From assembly GCA_022592445.1 (NCBI GenBank), contig JABYQR010000316.1, forward strand, positions 1-51,722: 51,722 nucleotides of DNA, read 5' to 3'. Both the position numbers and the translations under genes were made by a program. This DNA comes from Cytidiella melzeri (taxonomy: Eukaryota; Basidiomycota; Agaricomycetes; Polyporales; Irpicaceae). Numbering within the stretch: position 1 is the first letter of the stretch; every line of letters begins with the position of its first letter. Of the stretch, positions 1 through 10,936 are shown one piece after another. The notes under the pieces were generated by a model. The model did not search any database and was not told the DNA's origin. It saw nothing but the letters and a program-made list of their open reading frames with translations.

Positions 1-1350
1 GTGACCTCAGGCACTTATGACAGTAGCCTTGTTTTGGCTGCAGGCGTCTATATTTTGATATGTTCAAACTTTGGTCACAAGTCATTGAACACCTGAACAT
101 CCAAAATTCTGAACATCTGACAGTCACAGTCACAGGCTATGAACATTGGGTCATACCAGTACAGTATATTCAGTGGCCACAGCGAGGTCAAGTGAGTACT
201 ATGTCACACAACCCCACCTGGCAGAGTTTGAACCAAAGATCACCCTACCTGCCTGGTCTGTCACATAACGCCTGGTTGTTTGGTTCAGCAAGGCATAACA
301 CAACTTCCACTCATAGATTGGGCAGTGTAATTACACAGAATATGTACTCATAAAACTTATTGTGACATCTTGTGCTTAATGTACCAGAGGATCTCTGGGA
401 TTTTGTTGGGATCAAGGTCTGAAAGAGTGACTTGGACCGTTCCACACATGCCGGTAATGCTCACTAGCCTGCATCCCCTTACAAAATATTAAATTTTGAT
501 AGCAGCATTTGTAGCATGTGAGTGCATGTAATCCAACCTTGTGGTACAGAATTACAAGTGAAAACAATGCTGCAGGTGGTTTTGCAATGTTTGTACACTT
601 TTACAAAGAGTGTTCTAGCACAGTGTTAGGCTCTGGACATGAACAGACTTCGAGAGGGCCAACATCCAATTTTTCGGAGGACAGAAAAGCTGCAATTTCT
701 GGTGAGGACAAATTTTTGGTAAGAACATGGCCACTGGACAGGAGAAATACCCGAGCTGCCCAAGGACATAGAACAGAGTTGGCATGACTTGGAGCCAGAT
801 GACCTCACCTTTTCCATGTCACCTTGCACTGGCAGCAGATTGTACCACACTTGCGCCTCTGTTGACAAGCTCAACTTGTACTTGCCACAATGCTGTCCCT
901 TCCCGACCACAATCAGACAAGACAATTCTCAGTGTGCTCACACATGACAAGTGTCCTTCCTGCAGAATCAAAGAAATTGCTACATATACATTTTAGACAC
1001 CTGTGAAGCTATTCGAGCTGCGTCATTCTTGGAAAAAGTCTTATACCAATCCTAATACAGCTTGAGGCATTTCTAAAATTCCTTTGACACACACTTGCCA
1101 GGCTTTTTGTGTACAGTTGTTAAGACCTGTGCCTAATCTCATTGTGTCACACTTGGGGCCAATCAGCAACACACTAGTTGGGGATTGGGAATAGTAGAGG
1201 TCTTGCCAGAGCTCAGACAATAGTTAATTGTTGGAATCAAAGTTTTTTTGTTGCTGTTCATCAGCCATGAACTCACCTTCCTTTTACGGACTGTTGTGTA
1301 AACGTTCTAGCGCCCGCGGTTTTTGATTCGGGCGACTGAGTTCTCTTTTT

Positions 1351-1533
1351 CCTCAGTACCTCTTTTCATTGAGGCTTACTGAGGTTTGTTCACTCGTTTT
1401 GTTACATGTTTCATACACTATCTGATACACTGTAGTTCACCTTCACTTCGCGTATCTTAGGTTAGCAGTGCAATCCAATAGTACCTCTTTTCATCGAGGC
1501 TTACTGAGTTCACCTTCGCTTTGCGTATCTTAG
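1351..1533. repeat. imperfect duplicated hairpin unit
   Basis: Bases 1351-1384 form a hairpin: outer stem CCTCAGTA pairs with TACTGAGG, inner stem CCTC pairs with GAGG, around an eight-base loop. A second copy with a shortened outer stem lies at 1480-1508. Each copy is followed by a 25-base block (1436-1460 and 1509-1533) beginning TTCACCTTC and ending GTATCTTAG. No function is known; the unit may be subterminal structure of the transposon relic. Confidence 0.5.
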
Positions 1534-1765
1534 AGCGGCTCTCTCGTACCCTGCAATATTGATGTTTTCCTTTAGGTGGATCTGTTGTACTTTCTTCTCA
1601 CATAGCTTCATGCCAAGCCTGGTCTATGCACAGATTCTGAGGTCTGTATGAGATATTGCATGTATGCTCCTAGCCCACCATCTCTACCACTTGGTCTTTA
1701 CTGGCTAGATTTCTGAATGATTTTGATAGCTGATAAACACATTATGCTTCACGCCTGCCACCACC

Positions 1766-1784
1766 TTGTTGTTGTTGTTGTTGT
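1766..1784. repeat. TTG microsatellite
   Basis: This is a run of about six TTG trinucleotides in non-coding sequence. It is an ordinary simple repeat. Confidence 0.8.
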
Positions 1785-2041
1785 CTACTTCATGTCCCCA
1801 GTTGTCGTGTCAAGCCCTCATCTCTATGTCACAAGAGGTTGGCTCTGAGAGCAGGGGCACTTTACAGTGGCCCTGCTGCTGGAAACAGCAATCAGAGGCG
1901 CAGAGATGTCATCTGTGGTAAGCAGCACATTGAGATGCACTCTTTGATGGGAACTGACATACTTTCCCTCACAAGTTATTCATTGTTAACTCTGTGCAAT
2001 GATTAGCATATGAGCATGCAGGGGGGGGGGGACGGGCGTGG

Positions 2042-2084
2042 GCTTGCCAGGCATATCACCTTGAATGTGTGGGAGGTTCAGGTG
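2042..2084. repeat. KDZ-type transposon terminus, second copy
   Basis: This stretch of about 43 bases aligns with the right terminus of the 33-42 kb element (42278-42321) with few mismatches and short gaps. It is preceded by a G run at 2021-2031, as the intact end is preceded by one at 42270-42276. No partner terminus is present in the window. Confidence 0.6.
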
Positions 2085-2228
2085 CGTTAAAAAAAGTGTG
2101 ATTGCGAAGGAGGTCACCCTCATCAGTAATTGATAAACTCTGATCCGGAGTTTATCACATGCCAAATGGCGTCTCCGCGTTTAAAGCCAATCAAGTTTCC
2201 GGGTCTGTAACGTTTGTGTAGTTCGCGG

Positions 2229-2359
2229 GGATTGTTACAAAGTGTACAGCTTGGTTGTGGAGGCACCGCTCCTGTAACAGAAAAGTGTTGAAAAAACGTT
2301 ATTCTGCGATGTTCGAAACGAAAAGTGATGCCACGGATTGTTGCAAAGTGTACAGCCTG
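2229..2359. repeat. 25-base direct repeat, two copies
   Basis: 2229-2253 and 2335-2359 differ at two positions and share the core CAAAGTGTACAGC. They lie 106 bases apart upstream of the FAD oxidoreductase gene. They could be paired promoter elements or mobile-element debris; nothing in the sequence decides this. Confidence 0.55.
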
Positions 2360-2684
2360 ACTTGTAAACATCCGCCCAATCCTTTTCTTTCTTTTCGTAC
2401 AGCATTACGAAACTCACTGTCTCTTGCCTCTTGCCTTCTGCCTCCTGTCGACTCTGACCTTTCTGCACCATCAGATTCTCGTATCAGACTGATATTGTCG
2501 CACCGCCAAATTTACCACAAATGGCAGGGGCGCGGCGACGAGTGTCTCATGAATGTTTGAGAACAAGACTAGCGTTGTTCCTGGTGGTAGATTTGCTGGA
2601 TATCGTCTTGGTATTGTCAGAGGTATATAATAAGAACACATATTCTGCAGGTCCTGCACTAGAAAATCCTACGATACCACCGCC

Positions 2685-4335
2685 ATGGCAGCCTTCATTA
2701 ACCTGTCCGCCCTCTTGTTCTCTTTCGCAGCGTCCCTGGTGTCTCGCAATCCTGTATGCATCGTAGGAGCTGGACCTGGCGGCCTCACAATAGCTCACGA
2801 GCTCGAAGCGAAGGGATACAACACCGTTGTCTTTGAAAAGCAGGCTGAGGTAGGAGGGAAGTGTCAGGCATACTATGCCGAATCTTCTAAGTGAGTCTGA
2901 CCATTCTCAGACTGCGAATTTCCACTCTGACGCTTCACACTACTCGTCGTAGTACCTACCATCCCCTTGGTGCTCTAATCTTCACAAATCAAACTTACGC
3001 GAACGCTCTGCCCTTAATCCAAGCTGCCAACCTCCCACTCACACCCGGTATTCAACTGTCGCGTGGCTGGCAGTACTGGCATTATGGACCTGGGACCGAG
3101 GCTGGCGAGGTGACAGAGAGTCCAAGCATGACTGCAGCAGAAAGCGAGCTTCTTGCGTCAGATTTTCACCGATACGTGGAGTTTTGGGTGACACAATTCG
3201 CCCCATTGTATACCTCGCTACGCTACACAGTAAGTCAGAGCTGTCATTTTTCTCAACTAAATTCTTATGGAATTTTCTTTAGAACGGTGTGCCTAGCGAG
3301 TTGACCGTGCCTTTCTCGAGTTGGCTTGCCGCGAACGGATATCATGCTCTTCCAATGGTCATGCAGAAGGGCATGGTTTCGTACGGCTACGGCGATATCA
3401 CACAAACACCCACGGTATGTTCTGTCGCAGTGCTTTGGAGAGAACGCCACTCAAGTCTCTGTAGATTTACATGCTTCAATACTTTACGCCTGAAATTCTC
3501 GGCGCTTTCCTTGGGGCCGTACCAAGCTACATTGTTGGTATGTTGCATCGGAGAAGAATGACACGACGAGTGCTCACATTTCACCTATTCAGACTTCCAC
3601 AAAGTACTTGTTCATTATTCCACTTCAATCGACGGACCTATACATGTCAGTGCAGCCGTAACAAAGATCGGTACGCAATCTATTTTTATCAGCTGAAGCG
3701 AGCTCAAGCGTTGAATCGTAGACCGTACCGGCCCTTCTCCCGTCGTCACGTACACTGGTGCCTGGGGCATGAGTGCAACCCAAAGGTGCTCTGACGTAAT
3801 CCTAGCATTCCCTCCCACCCTTGAGAACCTGGCCGCGATTGAGATGCCGCTCTCTCCCACTGAGAGCCAAGTCTTCTCCAAAGTCGGCATCACCGCCTAC
3901 TGGTCATCCGCGACAGCAACCAGCATTGACTACCCTCATTTCTATACACAAACGCCAGCCCAACCGCTCGGCGCTCCTGTCGCGTTCCTGCGTCTTTTCC
4001 AAAACTCCTCGATCGCTACAACATATTCTTGGGGACCTATGGGAAGCACGATGACGACTGAGGAGGCGAAGCAACTTTTGGTCGAAACTCTGACGGAGGT
4101 ACAGGCTGGGGCTGGCTTGCCCAACCCGACTGTTGAGATGTGCGACGTGAAGGCGATCTCAAAGTGGGACTACTTTCCGCATTTCAGCACCTCGGAGCTT
4201 GCGAATGGGTTCTACGAAAAATACAACGCGCTGCAGGGCCAGAGCCACACGTTCTACTCTTCTGGACTGAATGGCTTTGAGACGGTGGAGTTTGCGATTC
4301 GAGCTGGGAAGGAGCTCGTGGCCTCATTTTTCTAG
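2685..4335 (+). CDS. FAD-dependent oxidoreductase, amine-oxidase-like, with N-terminal signal or anchor
   Basis: The protein starts with a hydrophobic stretch of about 20 residues (signal peptide or membrane anchor). A Rossmann dinucleotide-binding motif GAGPGG follows at residues 28-33, then an acidic/aromatic end of the second strand (VVFEK) and the VGGKC motif typical of flavin amine oxidase-like enzymes. Several short introns splice in frame: the first exon ends about 2891, later exons resume about 2951, 3282, 3465 and 3592, and the last long open stretch ends at 4335. Conserved-looking blocks include YHPLGALIF and YMLQYFTPEILGAFLG. The enzyme should oxidise a small substrate with bound FAD; the substrate cannot be read from the sequence. 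The start was chosen as the first ATG ahead of the hydrophobic segment. Confidence 0.8.
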
Positions 4336-4722
4336 TATCTACTATTGGGTTAAAGACTTTGGTTTTGCCTTAAAATTGGGACTTGCACTTGGGTTTATTC
4401 ATATGATTCAGATTATGTATAGAGTAGAGGCGATTGAGTACATGTACAATATGTAATGTAAGCTGCGTGAAATATACCAATGTGTTCGCGTTCTGTTTGA
4501 GTTCATTGACGCATGCATTGCGCCTCACAGATATTGGGCCGAGACAATGCGTTACACAACAAGTAGATCATCATCCAAGCCAAGGTCGACCCAAGGTACC
4601 TACTTCGAGTTCTTGGCAGCGGCGACACCGAGCCCCGATCCGTGCTAAAAGAGATCTAGACTGAGTCAGGCGCTCCGGATCAAAGGTATCTCTACCTCTT
4701 ACTCCCACCTCCCGTTCCACAA
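4336..4722. other. intergenic region
   Basis: This holds the 3' flank of the oxidoreductase and the promoter of DPH5. No open frame with family resemblance or RNA gene is seen. Confidence 0.6.
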
Positions 4723-5816
4723 TGTTTTATATCGTCGGACTTGGGCTATGTGACGAGAAGGATATCACTGTGCGAGGGCTTGAGGTACTTATTGTTTTGT
4801 GCTGGTGTTGCCTGGCTCAACGAACTGCGCTTAGGCTGTGAAAGGTTGTACCCGAGTATACCTAGAAGCGTATACTTCAGTCCTCATGGTGCAAAAAGAA
4901 CGATTGGTGCGTTGAAAGCAAAATTAAAACTACTTTCCTTGGTTGTCCTCATACACGCCATGCAAGGAAGCCTACTACGGAAAAGACCTGATTGTTGCCG
5001 ATCGGGACATGGTCGAGACAGAGAGTGATGAGATCCTACGAGACGCAGATAAAGAAGACGTTGCTCTTCTTGTGGTTGGTGATCCACTAGGGTGCGTACG
5101 AGGGTTGTGCGCGCATGTTGTACAACAAGTGACCATAATGCACCAGTGCGACGACACATACGGACATCGTTCTCCGTGCTCGGTCACAAAAGATCCCCGT
5201 GAGGGTGATACACAACGCCTCCATCATGAACGCTATCGGCGCTTGCGGACTGCAGCTGTACAACTTTGGCCAAACCGTGTCACTAGTGTTCTTTACTGAC
5301 ACATGGATGCCGGATAGCTTTTACGACCGAGTCAAGGAAAACGTAGATCTCGGAATGCATACCTTGCTTCTGCTCGATATCAAGGTGAAGGAGCAAAGCG
5401 AAGAAAATCTTGCCAGGTATGTACACATTCAGCATGCGAAGACATTCAATTCTCATTTCCCAGCGCGTAGAGGAAGAAAGATATATGAACCCCCACGATA
5501 CATGTCCATCACCCAGGCAGTCTCTCAACTCGCTGAAATCGAAGAGATACGACAAGGTGGCATCTTGACTCCGGATAAAACTCTGGCAATCGCCATGTCA
5601 CGAGTAGGCGGCGGGGAAGAGGAGCGCATCGTCTCTGGAACGCTCGCTGAACTCCTGGACCAACCATCCCAGGTGTTTGGCGAACCCCTTCACAGTCTGG
5701 TAATCGTAGGGAAACGTCTTCATCATCTCGAGGCAGAATACGCCGAGAGCTTTGCTGTGAATCCTCAGACTTGGCGAGTTGTTTCACGCGACGTGTACGG
5801 CTGTGCTTTGGAGTAA
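4723..5816 (+). CDS. DPH5: diphthine methyl ester synthase (diphthamide biosynthesis)
   Basis: This enzyme methylates the modified histidine of translation elongation factor 2 with S-adenosylmethionine, the second stage of diphthamide synthesis in the cytosol. The first exon reads [21 protein letters not shown], the typical N-terminus of the family. Later blocks include [44 protein letters not shown] and [10 protein letters not shown], all hallmarks of Dph5 in the tetrapyrrole methylase fold. Four short introns join in frame, and the protein ends at TAA 5814-5816 after a [12 protein letters not shown] tail. The length (about 285 residues) fits the family. It lies tail-to-head with its neighbours and there is no sign of damage. 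Confidence 0.95.
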
Positions 5817-6174
5817 TGGCGGGGTCACTTGTGTTCATGTGAGGAATGACTGGGGAAGTTATAGCCTGAATATCCCATCAACTCAGCCTGCTGCAGCTCT
5901 GTCAATGAATTACTCATGTGAACGCAAGCACTGCAATGTATAGAACTTCAGCTTTGCAGGTACTGAGCACATAGTGCCTGCTGCCCATTTCTTACTCTTA
6001 CAGTTGCCATGATCTTGAATAGCGAACGTCACTGATCCGATAAGCTCTCACAGTTATGATATCCCGATATCTTACCGCTCAAATCCTTTGAACTTAACCC
6101 GAGTGACTCTAGAAGTGACTCGGTTGGACATCTGGCTCTTCCACAGCAAAGACCCAGATCTAACAGCTACCACC
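5817..6174. other. intergenic region between DPH5 and asparaginyl-tRNA synthetase
   Basis: No coding or RNA gene is visible. It contains the DPH5 3' flank and the promoter of the next gene. Confidence 0.6.
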
Positions 6175-8446
6175 ATGTCGAGCAACATACATGTCGACGA
6201 AACCGCTGGGTCAGACGACACAGGCAAAGGCACTCCCGAGGCGCCGTACGGTTCGCTCGCGTTTGCTCTGTTCACGCATCCCGGCGCGACATTGCTGATA
6301 CGCAAAGATGCCACGTACGAGGAGCCCACGCAGTCCGCACTGAAGAAAGCAAAGAAGGGCGCAGACGGGTTAGAGAAGAAGAAGAAAAAGGCGGAGGAGT
6401 TGGCGGAGCGAGATGCTCAGCTAAAGGCACAAGAGCGTGAACGGAAGCAGAAGCTCATTGAGGAAAGCAAGAAGATCGTCTTGGAGGAGGATAGCAGCTT
6501 GCCAAAGGCTCAAAAGGCGAGTATGTGTGTGGGATTATGTGGGTTCGAACTAAGCATGAAAGCTGATTGCGAACCTGATGAGCAGGCAAAGCTGGCGAAA
6601 CTCACTGAGCTCCGTTCTCAACGTGTGAGGGTGTCGGGATGGGTCCATCGACTTCGTGACCAAAAGGAGATCATATTTATTGTGCTTAGAGACGGCACAG
6701 GCTATCTTCAATGCGTTTTGACGGGCAGGGTGGTGAGGCTCTTTTCCTCTATTCGCGTGTGACATATCGACTAAGCTAATCATCATCATTAGGCACAAAC
6801 ATATGACGCATTGACCTTGACTCTCGAATCATCGGTAGAGCTCTATGGAACACTTCAGGCTGTTCCGGAGGGCAAGTCTGCTCCTGGTGGGCACGAACTG
6901 ATCGTTGACTACTGGAAGGTGCTCGGAGCGGCGCCTGGAGCTGAGGATGCTTTCAGCAACAGATTAAACGAGGTATGCTCCTGACCACTGCTGGATCTAG
7001 TCCCATCTCTTACGCCCCTACCTCAGAAATCTGATCCATCTATCCTCGCTGACCTCAGACATCTCGTCTTGCGTGGAGAGACAGCATCAGCCGTACTGAA
7101 ACTACGTGCTGCTCTGTTATCTGCATTCAGAGATTCTCTAGTGTCACACGATCTTCTTGAAGTGACTCCGCCTTGCCTCGTTCAAACGCAGGTGGAAGGA
7201 GGAGCCACGCTCTTCAAGCTCGACTACTACGGCCAGCCCGCTTTCTTGACTCAAAGCTCCCAGCTCTACCTCGAGACATGTCTACCATCCCTTGGCGACG
7301 TATTCTGTGTCCAAGAGAGCTTCCGTGCGGAGAACAGGTATACTTGGCTTGATGGTTTTTCCCCACTTGTTCAACTTGATGACCTTTCTTCCGCTAGTCA
7401 CACTCGCCGTCACCTCAGCGAATATACCCACCTAGAAGCAGAGCTCGCGTTCATCACGTTCGATGATCTGATGTCCCACATCGAAGCAATTGTATGTTTG
7501 CGATTCTACTCTGACCCCCGCCTTTCTTTGACTCGTTATGCCTTGACTCCCATGCGTAGATCTGCGAAACAGTCGACAGGCTCCTCGCCAACCCCACCTC
7601 CGCTTCCCTTATCAAACAGTTGAACCCTAGCTTTACCGCCCCCGCCCGTCCCTTCAAACGCATGGCCTACGCCGACGCTATCAAGTGGCTCAACGAGCAC
7701 GGTATCCAGCACGAAGCCGAAGACGCAGAGGGCAACGTTATAAAGGATGAGCAAGGAAACCCCAAAATGGTTGAACATGTGGTTGGAGATGATATCGCTG
7801 AAGCGGCCGAGAGGCGGATGACGGACATTCTCGGCGTGCCGATGTTCTTGTATGGTTTTCCGGCAGAGCTGAAGGCGTTTTACATGAAGAAAATCCCAAA
7901 AGGAGAGGGAGAAGAGCACGTGTTTACCGAGAGTTGTGATTTGCTGATGCCGGGCGTGGGTGAAATTGTTGGTGAGTCTTCTCGGGCTCGTTGGAGCTGA
8001 ATTATGCTCTCGGCTCTAATGCCATGTATATAGGCGGGTCGATGAGGATCGCAGATGAACAGGAGCTCCTAGCTGCGTATGGGAGGGAAGGGATAGACGC
8101 TTCGCCTTACTACTGGTTCACGGATCAGCGCAAGTACGGTACTTGTGAGCATGGTGGCTATGGCCTAGGTGTAGAGGTGGGTGTGGCTTTCTCATGGACT
8201 TTGAGACTCAGCTCATTTTATCTGTGTACCTCTCAAGCGATTTTTGGCTTGGCTCGCCAACCGCTTCACAGTCCGTGAATGCTCGCTTTACCCCAGGTTT
8301 GTACCTTGTCCCTCTAGGCAAGAAGGATATTCATTCACATGTCGTCCAGGTGGCCGAGCCGCGCGACCCCTTAAATCAATTCGACGCGTATTGAGTCTTA
8401 GAAACAGTCATTACGGTGTACGTAGGTGTGGTACAGCAGACCTTGA
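6175..8446 (+). CDS. DED81: cytosolic asparaginyl-tRNA synthetase
   Basis: This class II aminoacyl-tRNA synthetase charges tRNA-Asn. The ATG at 6175 opens a eukaryote-type N-terminal extension rich in lysine and glutamate ([15 protein letters not shown]). The OB-fold anticodon domain follows ([20 protein letters not shown]). The catalytic core has the motif 2 region (VQESFRAE, then [15 protein letters not shown]), [17 protein letters not shown] ahead of it, and motif 3 [14 protein letters not shown]. The family usually ends PRFxxRCTP. Here the best reading splices PRF at 8299 to a 21-base last exon (8426-8446) encoding VWYSRP and a stop; this last step is inference. Other introns are short and in frame. 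The gene looks intact. Confidence 0.93.
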
Positions 8447-8899
8447 ATGCAGCGTGGTCTACCAAACTATCGCGTATTGGCATTTGCCGTCCCGGAAATC
8501 AGACGCATTGGTGCCTGTATGTGGTATATATCAGCGACTCTATGTGGTGTAGTGAGTGTTGTACTTCTGTATGGATGGGGATGTTTGTGTCTCTGATAGT
8601 GATGCTACCGAAGCACGACCTTACTCGCGAATGTCTACGTGTGATACGCGGCGAGGACGTGTTGGTACAGTATGTTCCATACTTGGCAGCGTCGGAGTGA
8701 TGGTCAAACCCCTCTCGGCCTCGGGCACAGGCGTCTGCGCTCCGTGGCCGAGGTTCAATTACTACAAGTGCCCCAGTGACCAACCCCGTCGGCGTGCCAT
8801 TTGGATGTATAAAAATGATAGGTTTTGTCTGAGGATCATGAGTCTCATCGAGTACAAAACAGCTTTGCCACTTACCGGGCTTTCCACAACTCCAAGACG
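8447..8899. other. intergenic region
   Basis: This is the 3' flank of the synthetase and the promoter of the MFS gene. Open frames run through it, but they lack family resemblance and start codons in good context. Confidence 0.5.
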
Positions 8900-10817
8900 A
8901 TGGACTCGACACTGACAACAGAGTCTTCAGGCTCGCCGCTAGCTACACCCGGCCACAAAGATTATCTTTATAGCGATAGTGAAAAACGTATCTCGGCTGA
9001 AGTCGAGGAGGCCTCAAAGGAAGAAAATCCAGATGCCCTGGGTGAACAACCCATCCCGGATGGGGGACTGCAGGCATGGCTAGTGGTTTTAGCGGTCAGT
9101 GCCGCACCTCAAACATGCGAGATGTCACAACTGATTTTGTTCTGAATTTAGGCCCATTGCTCGGCATTTACAGCCTTCGGTTTCATCAATGCTTGGGGCG
9201 TGAGTACTTGTGGTAGTACTTATGCTGCTGTCTCACTCACTCAGTCGCGGTATTATATGGCAGGTGTTTCAAGAGTATTACCAGCGAACTTTGCTTAGCG
9301 ATAAGTCCCCGTCGACGATGTGAGTGAATCTTGATGCAGTAGGTAGTGCCTTCACTCACTCGTATCTCTGCTGCTGTCAGCGCATGGATAGGGTCCATTC
9401 AAGTGAGTGCATGCGCAACTGTGCTTTGTAAAAGTTTTAACCGACATTATGCAGTATGCACTTGTGTTCATGCCAGGCCTGGCTGTCGGTGTCTTGTTCG
9501 ACCGAGGTTACATGCGCCTTCCCGTTTCTGTTGCGTCCGCCGGAATGGTCACTGCCACATTCCTCATCGCTGAATGCACAGAATATTGGCACTTCCTGCT
9601 GTGTCAAGGATTCTTTGTTGGTGTAAGCAGTCTTGAATCTTTGATTTAGGATGTGCGACTAATTATGGTCTTAGCTTTCATCCGGGATAATAATCATATC
9701 TGGACTTAGCGTGTTATCGCAGTGGTTCAGTACCAAGAAGGGTATTGCCTTTGGGATCACGGGTGTCGGCGCGAGTTCAGGAGGCGTGGTGTATCCTATT
9801 GCAGCGAGGAAGCTAATACCTCTCGTAGGGTGGGAGTTTTACTTCCAAGACTGATTGACAAGATATAACTGACGTCGGTTCTACTGGCAGATTCAGCTGG
9901 ACCATGCGAATACTAGGATTCATGCACCTGGCCCTGCTCTTGATCATGAATGCATTTCTCAAGCGCCGGCTGCCGCCCAAAGAGAATCGACTGCCCCTCT
10001 CGCTGAGCTCATTCAAAAACCCTGCGTACCTACTTTTCTGCGCCGCCGGGTTCACGACGTTTCTGGGCCTGTACACTGTGAGCACGATGTCCACTTTTCA
10101 TCTTTTCGCAATGGAAATGCCAATCATCACGCAGGTGTTGACATATATCAGCGTTGGCGCAGTGAAGTCTGGGATCTCTACCGACTTTGCATTCTATTAC
10201 GTTGCTCTCGCGAATGCAGGTGGCGTGATAGGTCGAGGCATTTTGGGCCGTTTAGGTGACCGTTTCGGTGCGTTTTTCAGACTTATGACACATAACAAGA
10301 TGCTTACTGAATGTTTGCAAGGCCCTCTGACGGTGATCGCTCCGTCGACTTTCATCGCCGGCGCTGTCACGTACGTATGGCCGTTCGTTCATTCGAAAGG
10401 AGGCTTGGTCGCGCTCGCTTTGGTGTACGGGTGCGTTGCAAGACCGTCATGGGCTCTGACAGGCAGCTGACAGCTTGGTTTGCAACTAGAGTCGCGGGTG
10501 GGGGCTTTCTAGCTCTCTTTGCAGCACCTATCGTTCACATGGGCGAGCTGCATGACAATGGTTCACGGCTAGGAAACTTCCTCACCTGCATGTCGCTGGG
10601 TGCTCTCGCAGGTCCGCCAATTTCGGGCGCCATAGAAGGCGCAACGGGGAGCTTCGTGCTTGTAGGAGTGTGGGCAGGTATGTTGCTGTAAGCTATAGTT
10701 TCCCTGGATACCATTTTGACATGTTGTGGGGATCCAGGAACGGCGATCTTAGTTTCTTTCGTGCTCTTCATGTTGGCGCGACACTTCCAAATGCGCAGAT
10801 GTACAGGAAGAGCGTAA
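8900..10817 (+). CDS. major facilitator superfamily permease, monocarboxylate transporter-like
   Basis: This is a plasma-membrane or organelle carrier with about 12 membrane segments. The N-terminal tail of about 55 residues is acidic and serine-rich. It is followed by the PDGGLQAW sequence that marks fungal MCT-type carriers (Mch family) just before helix 1. Further family marks are FGFINAWGVFQEYYQ, the AWIGSIQ segment, GLAVGVLFDRGY between helices 2 and 3, and the central GRGILGRLGDRFG loop. At least eight short introns (for example 9095-9151, 9199-9263 and 9623-9675) join in frame. The substrate is unknown; relatives move riboflavin or monocarboxylates, or have no assigned cargo. The stop is at 10815-10817. 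Confidence 0.85.
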
Positions 10818-10936
10818 GTGTGACTGTGCTGACTATAGCCTATTAATGCCGTACCTTATGCGACATGTCATTATAATGCGCGCTGATATTACTTCACATA
10901 TTAATGCACAGCTAGTAACGATGTAATGGTACAATT

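Larger units (their letters stand above)
1..2084. mobile_element. probable relic of a KDZ-type DNA transposon (right end)
   Basis: No credible gene is seen here; the short open frames on both strands show no recognisable domain or splice structure. The clue is 2042-2084, which matches base for base, with a few changes, the outer end of the intact KDZ element at 42278-42321: both have GCTTGCCAGGC, then a CACCTT-type block, then GGGAGGT and CAGGTG. Both are preceded by a long G run and a GCATG a little further inside. The hairpin repeats at 1351-1533 would then lie inside a terminal repeat region. The other end would lie left of the window. The terminal match is seen directly; that all of 1-2041 belongs to the element is inference. 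Confidence 0.4.

Noticed and set aside
2021..2031. Run of 11 G as a possible quadruplex or assembly artefact
   Set aside because: A matching G run precedes the intact transposon end at 42270, so it is part of the terminus rather than an independent feature.
6530..6560. GGTTCGAACT as a tRNA B-box
   Set aside because: It lies within an intron of the synthetase gene, and no matching A-box or cloverleaf surrounds it.
8447..8918. Overlapping open frames on both strands after the synthetase
   Set aside because: They have no family resemblance and no splice structure and mostly run into the promoter of the MFS gene.
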